This document shows, piece after piece, positions 7,947 through 16,590 of a DNA stretch of 64,000 nt (position 1 is the first letter of the stretch; the number at the start of each line of letters is the position of its first letter). This DNA comes from Lysobacterales bacterium. Lineage in GTDB: Bacteria; Pseudomonadota; Gammaproteobacteria; Xanthomonadales; Wenzhouxiangellaceae. Under the pieces are notes generated by a model that worked only from the letters and a program-made list of their open reading frames with translations, was not told the origin of the DNA and searched no databases. The translations under genes were made by a program, and so were the position numbers. Location: the NCBI GenBank assembly GCA_002722315.1, contig PBLG01000010.1, positions 1 to 64,000 of the forward strand, read 5' to 3'.

Positions 7947-8398
7947 TTCGGCTCCCTGGGCTCCCAGAGCTCGATCGGATTGCCTTCTGGATCATGCAGC
8001 CGAGCGAAGTTGCCGTTCGGGTGACTCTCCGGCTCCGCAACGGCAATGCCGGCAGCACGAAGCTGAGCAACCATCGCTTCAAGATCTGCCACCCGAAAAT
8101 TGACCATCCAGCCTTGTTCCGGCTTGCCGAAATACTCCGTATCCTTCTGAAACGGCGCAAACACGGTTGGACCCGCTTCCTGATGCCACGGCTGCTCTTC
8201 GTAGCTTGTCGGTACGAGTGAGATTCCGAGATGCGTTTCGTACCATCTCGCAAGACGCGCGGGGTTCTCGGACTTGAAGAACAGGCCGCCGATTCCCAGG
8301 ACTTTCTGCATTGCATTTTCCTCGGAGGGTTCTGCCGCGAAAGCAGCGCCCAGTGCGAATACCAGGGCGAGAGCTGACAGCAGCGATAGCTTCTTCAT
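7943..8398 (-). CDS. VOC/glyoxalase-fold protein with signal peptide
   Basis: A 151-residue vicinal-oxygen-chelate protein. The domain begins at MQKVLGIGGLFFK (about residue 31), continues with NPARLARWYETHLGI and ends DPEGNPIELWEP, the classic glyoxalase/bleomycin-resistance pattern. From the ATG at 8398 (GGAG upstream) it starts MKKLSLLSALALVFALG and a probable AFA-AEP cleavage site, so the product would be exported. A second ATG, at codon 31 (the MQKV start), has its own GAGGAAA and corresponds to the usual cytosolic start of the family. The substrate is unknown. It overlaps the next gene by four bases. Confidence 0.8.
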   Translation of the reverse strand: MKKLSLLSALALVFALGAAFAAEPSEENAMQKVLGIGGLFFKSENPARLARWYETHLGISLVPTSYEEQPWHQEAGPTVFAPFQKDTEYFGKPEQGWMVNFRVADLEAMVAQLRAAGIAVAEPESHPNGNFARLHDPEGNPIELWEPREPK

Positions 8399-8495
8399 TG
8401 GATTCTCCATTCTGTGGTTGACGGTGGCTTTGGGGCACAGCAGTGAATCCGTCCGGCCCAGTCCGGCCAGGGCCGGAGCGAATATGCGCAATATG

Positions 8496-8897
8496 TCAGG
8501 CAGCAGTCCAAACGGGCGACACCGACCAGATCAGGAACAACCCGAACGCCACACCTAGCAAGCATTGCAGGCGAACCGCCAGTTCCGGCCACGATTCCAC
8601 TTGCTTGATGAGCCTTGAAATACGTTCGGACCCGGCGATCGCAATAATGAGAGCAGCAAACAGCGCAACTCCCGTCAAGACATTGAAGATTGCAGGCGTG
8701 TGAGAGGCCGGGGCGGTGATCCACAGTAGCGCAGCAAGGAGTATCCGAACGGCGATTGCGACGACGATTGAGCCGCTTCTGCGCATGAACGTACGGACGA
8801 AAGAGACCAGGTCTGCTGGAAATAGAACACCCCAGGAGGACAACCCAACGATCAGGGCGGCGAACACCACCAGTACGAATGCGCTGGCGGAAATCAT
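8496..8897 (-). CDS. hypothetical small membrane protein
   Basis: A 133-residue very hydrophobic protein with about four membrane segments (SAFVLVVFAALIVGLSSWGVLF, a segment around IVVAIAVRILLAALLWI, another around VLTGVALFAALIIAIAG and a last around CLLGVAFGLFLIWSV; positions roughly 3-25, 42-60, 70-90 and 110-130). I do not recognise a family. The start at 8897 is the first ATG; a TTG at 8930 in the same frame would add 11 polar residues. No ribosome binding site is convincing for either. It stands alone upstream of the glyoxalase gene with a 97-bp gap. Confidence 0.6.
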   Translation of the reverse strand: MISASAFVLVVFAALIVGLSSWGVLFPADLVSFVRTFMRRSGSIVVAIAVRILLAALLWITAPASHTPAIFNVLTGVALFAALIIAIAGSERISRLIKQVESWPELAVRLQCLLGVAFGLFLIWSVSPVWTAA

Positions 8898-8939
8898 CGA
8901 TGCCGCCTGACGCTCGCTTGACCTGCGCAAGCGAAGCGC

Positions 8940-9155
8940 GCATCAATGTGCAACCGGTTGTCAGCCGCTCCGGTCGACCAGGGGCGTAAGCAGGTCATTT
9001 CCTACGCCACCGTGTAGGTAATCATCGTGTCTCTGGGCATGTCTACCTCCCTCGATCGTGACGAATATTCTTCCGCCTGGCTTCCGTCTTCTCGGCCGTA
9101 GCTACTGAAATGATGCATCAATTCAGACCGCGGGGCAAACTCGACTACCCCTCGA
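8940..9155. other. intergenic, nothing recognised
   Basis: About 215 bp between the small membrane protein gene and the MATE gene stop. No open frame, hairpin terminator or repeat was recognised. Confidence 0.5.
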
Positions 9156-10586
9156 CTACCCCCTCACCGGCGCCCCGGCCCGCCACGGATCGCTGGGCCC
9201 GATGACGCGTCCGGCCCCGGCCCCCGGCTCACCCGGCCCCTTGCGGAAGGTGGTCAGCACTATCGCCAGCAGCCACATCGCGCAGGTGAAGTCGATGGCG
9301 GTGGCGCCATAGTAGATGCCGGAGATGCCGACCATGGGCGGGACGATGAGCATGACGGGGACGTAGAGTAATAACTGCCGGGTCACCGAGACCATGGTGG
9401 CCTTGCCGGGTTGCTCGATGGCCGGCAGCAGGCTTAGCGCGGTGAAGACCAGTGGCAGTACCGGCAGCACAAGAATGAGTATGCGAAAACGATGCAGGTC
9501 CTGGGGCATGAATTCGACGCCGGGCAGCATCACCGACAGCGTGGTTTCGGGGTACAGGCCCATGCCCAGCCAGATCGGCAGAACCATCAGCGTGCCGGCG
9601 CCGACGAAGACCCAGTAGTTGAGCTTGACCCGGTCCCATCGGCCGGCGCCGTAGTTGATGCCGGCGACCGGTTGGAACGCACGCATCAGTCCGAACAGCG
9701 GCGTCAGCATGAACAGCAGCACGCGCCAGGCCGCGCCGTAGAACGCGATGTCTTCCTCGGTGCCGATGCGCGACAGCATGTTGAACACGACGATGGCCTG
9801 GACCAGGCCCATGGACGACGAGATCATCGCCGGCACGCCGAACTTCGCGATGCGGCCGGCCAGAATTTTCGGCAACCCGATATGCCGTGCGTCGACTTCG
9901 TAACTCGCTTTTCCCCTGGCAAACCGCAGCCAGACCAGCCCGCCGCCGAGCAGCGCGCCGGCATTGGTTGCCCAGGCCGCGCCGGCCACGCCCCAGTCGA
10001 ATACGGCGATGAACAGCGGCGTCAGGACCAGGTTGGCTGCAAGGCCGGTCGCCATGTACTTGGCCGCCAGCGTCATCTTGCCCTCGCCTCGCAGCAGCAT
10101 GTTCAGGCTCAGCCCGCCGATCGCGGCGAAGCCGCCGGCGGCGTGCGCCCACAGGTAGTCGGCCGCGATGGGCACGAGTTCGCCGCGCGCACCCATGCCG
10201 CGGACCAGCGTCTCGGTAAAACCGACGCCGGCCAGCGCGTAGAGACCCGACATCACAAGCGCGATGCCGAGGCAGGTACCGGGAAGCTTGCGCAGCGTGT
10301 CCTGGTCGCCCTTGCCGATGGCGATCGAGAGCACCACGCCGCCGCCGATGCCGGCCAGCGAACCCAGGCCCAACGTCACTTGAGTGACCGGGAATGCCAG
10401 CGACACGCCGGCCAGCGCCTGCTGACCCAGGAGCTGGCCGATGTAGACCGCGTCCATGACCGAGTTCAGGCCGAACATCAGCATCATCATCACGGCCGGC
10501 ACGGCCATGGCGCGCAACACCTTCAACGGGTGCGCTTCGAGGATCAACCCGGCGTGCGGGTCGCGGGTGCGGGTCGCCGCGCTCAT
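9156..10586 (-). CDS. MATE-family multidrug efflux transporter
   Basis: A 476-residue integral membrane protein with twelve predicted segments and the two-fold MATE repeat. It opens with a cytoplasmic N-terminus, then AVPAVMMMLMFGLNSVMDAVYIGQLLG, typical of NorM/DinF-like proteins, and contains NMLLRGEGKMTLAAKYM and FQPVAGINYGAG in the second half. These carriers export cationic drugs or metabolites using sodium or proton gradients. It is the intact member of a set of three related sequences; two broken copies lie at 6178-6676 and 7272-7350. The ATG at 10584-10586 is 60 bp downstream of the cbpM stop on the same strand. Confidence 0.92.
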   Translation of the reverse strand: MSAATRTRDPHAGLILEAHPLKVLRAMAVPAVMMMLMFGLNSVMDAVYIGQLLGQQALAGVSLAFPVTQVTLGLGSLAGIGGGVVLSIAIGKGDQDTLRKLPGTCLGIALVMSGLYALAGVGFTETLVRGMGARGELVPIAADYLWAHAAGGFAAIGGLSLNMLLRGEGKMTLAAKYMATGLAANLVLTPLFIAVFDWGVAGAAWATNAGALLGGGLVWLRFARGKASYEVDARHIGLPKILAGRIAKFGVPAMISSSMGLVQAIVVFNMLSRIGTEEDIAFYGAAWRVLLFMLTPLFGLMRAFQPVAGINYGAGRWDRVKLNYWVFVGAGTLMVLPIWLGMGLYPETTLSVMLPGVEFMPQDLHRFRILILVLPVLPLVFTALSLLPAIEQPGKATMVSVTRQLLLYVPVMLIVPPMVGISGIYYGATAIDFTCAMWLLAIVLTTFRKGPGEPGAGAGRVIGPSDPWRAGAPVRG

Positions 10587-10646
10587 TGCAACGTCTTATT
10601 CGCCACGGCGCCCGGGCTCAGCATGCGGCTATGGATTCGGCGCGAA

Positions 10647-10970
10647 TCACTCAAGAAAGCGCTTTTCGAACAGCCGCAGTCGCGCGCGCAACTGCTCGAG
10701 CTCGCCGAGCAGGTCAAGCACCAGCGGCAGGCTTTCGGTGTTCAGCTCCAGGTCGCGCTGCAGTCGTCTTGCGCGCCGGGCGCGCACGATCTGGCCCGGT
10801 GCGAAACGCCATTCGCCCAGGCGCTTGCCGGACGGCTGCACCACGCCCTCGGCAACCCATTCGCAGACCACCTCGGTACGCAGTTCAAGAATGCTGCAGA
10901 CCTGGTAAAGCGTCAGTGCCTCGGGTTCTTCGACGTCGATGGCTTCAATGGGTGGGCGCTGCTCGCTCAT
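10647..10970 (-). CDS. cbpM: chaperone modulatory protein CbpM
   Basis: A 107-residue protein with an N-terminal MerR-like helix-turn-helix (LTLYQVCSILELRTEVVCEWV) and a C-terminal coiled coil (ELEQLRARLRLFEKRF). CbpM binds the J-domain of CbpA and blocks its co-chaperone and DNA-binding activity. Its ATG overlaps the cbpA stop by four bases (10967-10970), the expected cbpA-cbpM order on the minus strand. Length and content match the family. Confidence 0.9.
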   Translation of the reverse strand: MSEQRPPIEAIDVEEPEALTLYQVCSILELRTEVVCEWVAEGVVQPSGKRLGEWRFAPGQIVRARRARRLQRDLELNTESLPLVLDLLGELEQLRARLRLFEKRFLE

Positions 10971-11929
10971 TTGATCGCCTCCATGTCCGCACGCGGATCG
11001 AAATCGAACGCATCACGCTGCCGCTCGTAGAGCTTTCGCTGCTCCTCGTCGGCGGGTTTCGGCGCCACGATCTTGAGCAGCGCGTACTGGTCGCCCGGCG
11101 GCGTACCCGGCAGGCCGCGACCCTTCAGTCGAAGACGCTGGCCCGACGTGGCGCCGGCCGGGATGTTCATCTGGACCTTGCCGGCCAGGGTCGGCACCGC
11201 CACCTTCGCACCCAGGGCCGCTTCCCAGGGCGCGATCGGCAGGGTCAGGTGCACGTCCTTGCCGTCGAGTTCGAACAGCCGGTGCGGGAGAATGTGGATT
11301 TCCAGGTACAGATCGCCGGCCGGCGCGTTGCCCGGGCCGGGGTCGCCCTTGCCGGCCAGCCGAATCTGGCGGCCTTCGGTCATGCCGGGCGGAATCTTGA
11401 CGTCCATGCTTCGGACCTTGCGCTGGACGGAACCATCGGACGCGCGCTCCGGTCGCTGCAGGCTGATCCTGCGTGTTCCGCCGGCGTATGCGGTTTCAAG
11501 GTCGATCTCGACCCGGGCGCGGACGTCGGCGCCCTTGTGCGCTTGCCTGCGACGGCCGCCGCCACCGAACAGCGTCTCGAAGAAATCGCTGAAACCGCCG
11601 GCGTCCTCGGCGCGGAATCCGCCACCGCCGCCGAGGTCGGAAAAATCGAACCCGCCACGACCACTGCCGTCGCCCCAGCCCGGCGGCGGCCGGAATTCCT
11701 GGCCGCCGCGCCAACCGCCCTTCCGGAGCTGGTCGTACTCCTCGCGCTTGGCCGGGTCCTTGAGCACTTCGTAGGCCTCGCCGACTTCCTTGAAGCGGTC
11801 TTCGGCGTTCGGATCGTCGCTGACGTCGGGGTGGTATTTGCGGGCCAGTTTTCTATAGGCGCGCTTGATCTCGTCGGCGCCGGCCTCGGGCTCCACGCCC
11901 ATGATCTTGTAATAATCCTTGAATTCCAT
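10967..11929 (-). CDS. cbpA: curved-DNA-binding J-domain co-chaperone CbpA
   Basis: A 320-residue DnaJ-type protein. The J-domain occupies residues 4-70 with the HPD motif (KYHPDVSDD) needed to stimulate DnaK. A Gly/Phe-rich linker follows (about 75-135), then two C-terminal substrate-binding beta domains without a zinc finger, ending ERQRDAFDFDPRADM. That is the CbpA/DjlA-class B arrangement. It acts with DnaK and in E. coli also binds curved DNA in stationary phase. The gene starts just after a 193-bp inverted-repeat element that fills the space to rarA. Confidence 0.93.
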   Translation of the reverse strand: MEFKDYYKIMGVEPEAGADEIKRAYRKLARKYHPDVSDDPNAEDRFKEVGEAYEVLKDPAKREEYDQLRKGGWRGGQEFRPPPGWGDGSGRGGFDFSDLGGGGGFRAEDAGGFSDFFETLFGGGGRRRQAHKGADVRARVEIDLETAYAGGTRRISLQRPERASDGSVQRKVRSMDVKIPPGMTEGRQIRLAGKGDPGPGNAPAGDLYLEIHILPHRLFELDGKDVHLTLPIAPWEAALGAKVAVPTLAGKVQMNIPAGATSGQRLRLKGRGLPGTPPGDQYALLKIVAPKPADEEQRKLYERQRDAFDFDPRADMEAIK

Positions 11930-11941
11930 GCCTGCAACTGT

Positions 11942-12134
11942 ACCCGGTTATTGCATAAATTTTCGTCGCTAAACCGCTACGCTGCCCGGTATAGCAGCGC
12001 TTCCGAGGCGCGTGCTCGTTTTTTCAATCCTCACATAGTGTGAACTATGTTCCGGGTGAAAAAATCTCCGCGCCACGCCCCGGAAACACTACTCTCCGGG
12101 CTTCTCTATCCGGAAATTTATGCAAAAACCGGGT
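11942..12134. repeat. 193-bp near-palindromic element with 21-bp terminal inverted repeats
   Basis: The ends (11942-11962 and 12114-12134) are inverted repeats matching at 20 of 21 bases (ACCCGGTTATTGCATAAATTT on the left). Moving inward, further paired blocks are TTCCG/CGGAA (12001-12005, 12081-12085), GGCGCG/CGCGCC (12007-12012, 12069-12074), TTTTTTCA/TGAAAAAA (12019-12026, 12057-12064) and ACATAGT/ACTATGT (12033-12039, 12044-12050) around a GTGA loop. The whole space between cbpA and rarA is thus one imperfect palindrome. It looks like a MITE or a large structured transcription terminator; I noticed no second copy in the window. Confidence 0.85.
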
Positions 12135-12183
12135 TTACTCGGTAGCCGCCCCTTAAATGGGGGCGGACGGCATGTTTTTCATC

Positions 12184-13503
12184 TCAGCCCTTGGCGCGGC
12201 GGAGCTTTTCCCAGTAGGCCAGGCGGCGGTTGATGTCGCGTTCGAAGCCGCGCTCGACCGGGCGGTAGAAGTGCTGGCGCGGCATGGACTCGGGGAAGCA
12301 GTTCTGGCCCGAGAAGCCGTGCTCGGTGTCGTGTTCGTAGACGTAGCCTTCGCCGTAGCCGAGATCCTTCATCATCTTCGTCGGCGCGTTGAGGATGTTG
12401 GCCGGCGGCGGCAGCGAGCCGTGCCGCTTGGCGGCGCGGGCGGCGGCCTTTTCGGCGGCGTAGATCGCATTCGATTTCGGCGCGGTCGAAAGATAGACCA
12501 CCGCCTGGACCACGGCCAGCTCGCCCTCGGGACTGCCCAGGTACTCGTAGGCATCGCGCGCGGCCAGCGCCTGCACCAGCGCGTTGGGGTCGGCCAGGCC
12601 GACGTCTTCGCTGGCGAAGCGCACCACCCGGCGCATGATGTACTTGACGTCCTCGCCGCCGGCGAACATGCGCGCCAGCCAGTACAGCGAGGCATCGATG
12701 TCCGAGGCGCGCATGGCCTTGTGCAGCGCCGAGATCAGGTTGTAGTGCTGGTCGCCGCCCTTGTCGTGCCCCGGCGAGCGCCGCTGGGTCAGGCGCAGCA
12801 GCGCGTCGGTATCCATGGGACTGGAAGGGTCGGCCAGGTCGACGACGGTCTCGATGGTGTTGATCAGGTAACGGCCGTCGCCGTCGGCCAGCGATATCAG
12901 CGTGGCGCGAGCGGCCTCGGTTAACGGAAGCGTACGCCCGATGTGGCGCTCGGCGCGCGCGACCAGTTTCTTCAGCGCCGCCTCGCCGAGCCGGTCGACC
13001 ACCAGCACCTTGAGCCGGGACAGCAGCGCCCCGTTGAGCTCGAACGACGGGTTCTCGGTGGTCGCGCCCACCAGCACCACCGTGCCGTCCTCGACCACCG
13101 GCAGGAAGCTGTCCTGCTGGGCCCGGTTGAAGCGATGGATCTCGTCGACGAACAGCAGCGTGCCCTGCCCGTCCTCGCGACGCTTGCGCGCGGCCGCGAA
13201 GACCTTCTTGAGATCGGCCACGCCGGAGAAGATCGCCGAGAGCTGTTCGAAGTGCAGGTCGCTGACGCCGGCCAGCAGCCGGGCCAGCGTGGTCTTGCCG
13301 GAACCAGGCGGGCCCCAGAACACCAGCGGCAGTACCCGGCCGGCGTCTATCATCTTTCGCAACGGGCCGCCCTCGCCCAGCAGTTGATCCTGGCCGACGA
13401 CGTCGTCGAAGGAATCCGGGCGCAGCAGGTCGGCCAGCGGACGATTGTCGCGACTATGGTCGTCGCGGGAATTCGAGCCGGCCGGCGGTTCGGGGGAATT
13501 CAT
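12184..13503 (-). CDS. rarA: replication-associated recombination protein A (AAA+ ATPase)
   Basis: A 439-residue RarA/MgsA protein that acts at stalled replication forks and with SSB. The AAA+ core has Walker A GPPGSGKTT (about 64-72), Walker B LLFVDEIHRFN and sensor 1 GATTENPSFELN; the C-terminal part has RSPGHDKGGDQHYNLISALHKAMRGS-like helices (written here HKAMRASD) and the conserved YGEGYVYEHD tetramerisation region. Length is normal. The first about 20 residues are polar and variable. It lies upstream of the palindromic element and cbpA, and 57 bp downstream of the PilZ gene on the other side. Confidence 0.95.
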   Translation of the reverse strand: MNSPEPPAGSNSRDDHSRDNRPLADLLRPDSFDDVVGQDQLLGEGGPLRKMIDAGRVLPLVFWGPPGSGKTTLARLLAGVSDLHFEQLSAIFSGVADLKKVFAAARKRREDGQGTLLFVDEIHRFNRAQQDSFLPVVEDGTVVLVGATTENPSFELNGALLSRLKVLVVDRLGEAALKKLVARAERHIGRTLPLTEAARATLISLADGDGRYLINTIETVVDLADPSSPMDTDALLRLTQRRSPGHDKGGDQHYNLISALHKAMRASDIDASLYWLARMFAGGEDVKYIMRRVVRFASEDVGLADPNALVQALAARDAYEYLGSPEGELAVVQAVVYLSTAPKSNAIYAAEKAAARAAKRHGSLPPPANILNAPTKMMKDLGYGEGYVYEHDTEHGFSGQNCFPESMPRQHFYRPVERGFERDINRRLAYWEKLRRAKG

Positions 13504-13560
13504 GTTGCGGATTTTACGTGGCGAGCGGGCGATTGTCGGGCCAGGCCCGACCCGTCCGGC

Positions 13561-13902
13561 TCAAAGCGTGCGCGTCGGCCGATCGGACTCCAGCATGCCG
13601 GCCAGTTCCGAGGCAATCCGGCTCTGGGCCTGCTCGCCTTCGGCGGTGTCCTGGAACTGGATGCCGACGCCCGAGTTGCCGGCCGCCTTGGAGGTACCGT
13701 GCGGGGTCAGCCAGGCGACGCGGCCGGGAATCGCCATGCGCTCCTCGCCCATCAGCGTCAGCAGCACCAGCACCTCGTCGCCGAGACGGAAGCGCTTGCG
13801 CGTGGGAATGAACAGCCCGCCGTTGAGCAGGAACGGCATGTAGCAGCGGTACAGTTCCTGCTTGTCGTCGATGCTGTGAGAGAGAATCCCTTTCTGTGCC
13901 AT
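13561..13902 (-). CDS. pilZ: PilZ-domain protein
   Basis: A 113-residue protein comparable in size and position to type IV pilus biogenesis PilZ, which usually follows holB. It contains the PilZ-like core NGGLFIPTRKRFRLGDEVLVLLTL and PGRVAWLTP, and NSGVGIQF near the end. As in many true PilZ proteins, the RxxxR c-di-GMP motif is not evident, so it may act by protein contact with the PilB/FimX machinery. The ATG is at 13900-13902; holB ends 77 bp upstream. The operon order tmk-holB-pilZ supports the assignment. Confidence 0.85.
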   Translation of the reverse strand: MAQKGILSHSIDDKQELYRCYMPFLLNGGLFIPTRKRFRLGDEVLVLLTLMGEERMAIPGRVAWLTPHGTSKAAGNSGVGIQFQDTAEGEQAQSRIASELAGMLESDRPTRTL

Positions 13903-13979
13903 GACTTGCCGCCGAAGTATCGCTTGTACGTTGCTGAAGTGTACCGGAAATCCCTGCCGGATCGCCAGCATGGGATCGA

Positions 13980-14972
13980 TCAGGCGTGCGAGAGCTTGCG
14001 CCATTCGGAAAGCCAGGATTGCATCAGCCAGTCGTGCCGGATCGGCCGATTGGCCAGCCGGGTACCCTCCAGCGCCTGCTTCCAGCACTGCTCGAGTATC
14101 GGCCCGGCGTCGGCGCCCGCAACAGGCATCGGCGCGTCGGCCAGCACGTTCGGCGGCGTGGCCAGCACCCCGTGCAGCCACAGCTGGCTGAACCGGGCCA
14201 GCCAGCGCCAGCTCTCGGCCGGCGTTTCGCGCCACTGCGCCACCAGCGACGCCTCGTCGGCCCGGCCAGAGATCATCCCGGCCAGCCCGTCGCGAATCGA
14301 AAGGCCCAGCTCCAGCCCCACGCCGGTCAGCCAGTCGTCGGCCAGCAGCGGCGCGCCGTCGGCCAGGTCCAGGGCCAGCTCGCATTCGGCCCGGTCGCGG
14401 TCGCCGTGTCGTTGGCAAAGCCAGTCCAGCGCGGCGGGCTTGTCGGGCACCGCGACGTAACGCCGCTGGCAGCGGCTGGACACGGTCACCGGCAGACGGT
14501 CCTCGTTGTCGGTGACCAGCACCAGCCAGACCTCGCCGGAAGGCTCCTCCAGCGTCTTGAGCAACGCGTTGGCGGCATTGCGGTTAAGCCGGTCGGCGGG
14601 CACGATCAGGCCGATCCGACGGCTGCCGATCGACGGCGTCAGCCCCAGTGAAGCGATGAAGTCGCGCACCTGGTCGACGAGGATTTCGGTCTTGTCCTCC
14701 AGCAGCTCGAGCCGGAACAGGTCCGGGTGGCCGCCGGTTTCGATCAGCTTGCAGGAGTGGCATTCACCGCACGGTTGGCCGTCCCGCGGCTGCAGGCACA
14801 GGATTCGCCGCACCAGCCACTCGGCCAGGGCGCGCTTGCCGACCCCGGGCGAGCCCAGGAACATCGGCGCGTGGCCGAGCCGATCGTGGGCCAGCGCCTG
14901 GTTCAGCGCTTCGCGCTCGACGTCCAGCCACGGGTGCCGATCGACATCACGTTCGAACGTGCCGGCGGTCAT
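13980..14972 (-). CDS. holB: DNA polymerase III subunit delta'
   Basis: A 330-residue clamp-loader subunit. It has the P-loop-derived GSPGVGKRALAEWL segment (about 40-53), a zinc module (C-x8-C-x2-C-x2-C in LCLQPRDGQPCGECHSC), the DRLNRNAANALLKTLEEP helix and the SRC motif (SSRCQR) that supplies the arginine finger to the clamp loader. The protein is an essential part of the DnaX complex. Its ATG overlaps the tmk stop by four bases. Confidence 0.95.
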   Translation of the reverse strand: MTAGTFERDVDRHPWLDVEREALNQALAHDRLGHAPMFLGSPGVGKRALAEWLVRRILCLQPRDGQPCGECHSCKLIETGGHPDLFRLELLEDKTEILVDQVRDFIASLGLTPSIGSRRIGLIVPADRLNRNAANALLKTLEEPSGEVWLVLVTDNEDRLPVTVSSRCQRRYVAVPDKPAALDWLCQRHGDRDRAECELALDLADGAPLLADDWLTGVGLELGLSIRDGLAGMISGRADEASLVAQWRETPAESWRWLARFSQLWLHGVLATPPNVLADAPMPVAGADAGPILEQCWKQALEGTRLANRPIRHDWLMQSWLSEWRKLSHA

Positions 14973-15592
14973 GCCAGGCGTTCCTCGAGGCTCTGGCGGA
15001 TGGCGGCGGCCACCTCCTTTATCGTCAGCGTGGCGTCGATCACCGCGTAGCGATCCGGATGCGCCCGGGCGCGCTCTAGGTAGGCCTGGCGCACGCGCTC
15101 CAGGAACGCCATGCGACTGCCTTCGAACCGATCCGGCCCGCCGCGGCGGGTCTTGATGCGCTCCAGGCCGACGTCCACAGGCACGTCGAGCACCAGCACC
15201 AGGTCGGGCTGCAGGTCCGGATGGACCAATCCCGCCAACACGCCGACCGGCTCGGGACCGAGCTCCCGGCCGCCGCCCTGGTAGGCGTAGCTGGCGTCGG
15301 TGAAGCGGTCACAGATCACGTCGATGCCTTCGGCCAGCGCCGGTTCGATCACGTCGACGACATTTTCGCGCCGGGCCGCGAACATCAGCAGCAGTTCGGT
15401 GACCGGGTCGATCTCGCCGGTCTGCGGGTCCAGCAGCAGCTTGCGGATCTTCTCGGCGAACGGCGTGCCGCCGGGCTCGCGCGTGACCAGCGAACGCCGC
15501 CCGCGGGCCTCGAGCCAGCCGGTCACCACCTTCAGCGCCGTGGACTTGCCGGCGCCCTCGCCGCCTTCGAGGCAGATCATCTTCCCTTTCAT
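14969..15592 (-). CDS. tmk: thymidylate kinase
   Basis: A 207-residue dTMP kinase that makes dTDP. P-loop GGEGAGKST is at 10-18, the substrate-binding REPGGTPFAEKIR at 38-50, the DR motif CDRFTDASYAYQGGGREL at 94-111, and the LID arginines at KTRRGG. The start at 15590-15592 overlaps the mltG stop by four bases. It sits in the conserved pabC-mltG-tmk-holB order. Confidence 0.96.
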   Translation of the reverse strand: MKGKMICLEGGEGAGKSTALKVVTGWLEARGRRSLVTREPGGTPFAEKIRKLLLDPQTGEIDPVTELLLMFAARRENVVDVIEPALAEGIDVICDRFTDASYAYQGGGRELGPEPVGVLAGLVHPDLQPDLVLVLDVPVDVGLERIKTRRGGPDRFEGSRMAFLERVRQAYLERARAHPDRYAVIDATLTIKEVAAAIRQSLEERLA

Positions 15593-16590
15593 TCGCGTCC
15601 CAGAATGTAGCGCGCCACGGCGCGGTTGTGCTCGGCAAGCGTGGCCGAAAAATGATGGGTGCCGTCGCCGCGGGCCACGAAATACAGCGCCTCGCCGTCG
15701 GCCGGTTGCGCAGCCGCCATCAGCGACGCGCTGCCCGGCAACGCGATCGGCGTCGGCGGGAGGCCGTGGCGGGTGTAGGTGTTCCAGGGGTGGTCGGTTC
15801 TCAGGTGCACCCGGCGGATCCGGCCGTCGAAATCGCCGGTGATGCCGTAGACCACGGTCGGGTCGGTCTGAAGGCGCATGCCGCGATTCAGCCTGCGGAC
15901 GAAAACGCCGGCCACCTGGGCGCGCTCCTCGGCGACCACGGCTTCCAGCTCCACCAGCGAGGCCAGCACCAGCAGTTCTTCCGGTGTCTCGATAGGAATA
16001 TCGGCAGCGCGCGCGTCCCAGGCCGCCGCGAGCGCCGTGCGCATGGCGCGATGGGCACGCGCGAGCAGGTCCAGGTCGCTGTCGCCGCGCACGAACTGGT
16101 AGGTCTCGGGCAGGAACCAGCCTTCGGCGAAGCAGTCGGTACACCCCAGTCGCTGCATCAGCGCCTCGGGCGCCAGCTCGGCGACTGCCGCCCGGACGCG
16201 CGAGTCGCGCGCGAGCTCGTTCCTGAGCCGGGCCAGGTTCCAGCCCTCGACAATGGTGAAGCTGTGCCGGACCACGTCGCCGCGGTCGAGCCGGGCCAGC
16301 AGCGCGCTGGCCGACTCTCCGGGCCGCAGACGATACTCGCCGGCCTTGATCACCGGCTGCTCGATCCGGCCCAGCAACCGCCACTGCCACCCCGGCTTCG
16401 CCAGGCCCAGCCGGTCCAGCCGGGCGACCAGCGATCCCAGCGTGTCGCCGGGACGAACCCAGACCGTCGCGGCCCCGGAGTCCATCAGCGGCGAATTCGC
16501 GAATCGATCGTAGTCGCGCCACGCCCAGGCCGCCATGATGGCTACAGTGAGGGTGACTATAGACACGAATATCAATATTTTACGAATCAT
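15589..16590 (-). CDS. mltG: endolytic murein transglycosylase MltG
   Basis: A 333-residue inner-membrane protein with an N-terminal anchor (MIRKILIFVSIVTLTVAIMA, residues 1-20) and the YceG-like periplasmic domain. The catalytic segment reads ASLVELEAVVAEERAQVAGVF (normally VEKET in this place; both glutamates are kept) followed by the family hallmark GMRLQTDPTVVYG and HPWNTYTRHGLPPTPI. It cuts nascent glycan strands and limits their length. The ATG at 16588-16590 overlaps the pabC stop. Confidence 0.95.
   Translation of the reverse strand: MIRKILIFVSIVTLTVAIMAAWAWRDYDRFANSPLMDSGAATVWVRPGDTLGSLVARLDRLGLAKPGWQWRLLGRIEQPVIKAGEYRLRPGESASALLARLDRGDVVRHSFTIVEGWNLARLRNELARDSRVRAAVAELAPEALMQRLGCTDCFAEGWFLPETYQFVRGDSDLDLLARAHRAMRTALAAAWDARAADIPIETPEELLVLASLVELEAVVAEERAQVAGVFVRRLNRGMRLQTDPTVVYGITGDFDGRIRRVHLRTDHPWNTYTRHGLPPTPIALPGSASLMAAAQPADGEALYFVARGDGTHHFSATLAEHNRAVARYILGRE

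Noticed and set aside
9492-11030. Plus-strand open frame of 512 residues over MATE and cbpM
   Set aside because: Its sequence is the reverse-strand shadow of GC-rich codons (Gln/Arg/His/Ala-rich) with no domain; both genes below it are clearly real.
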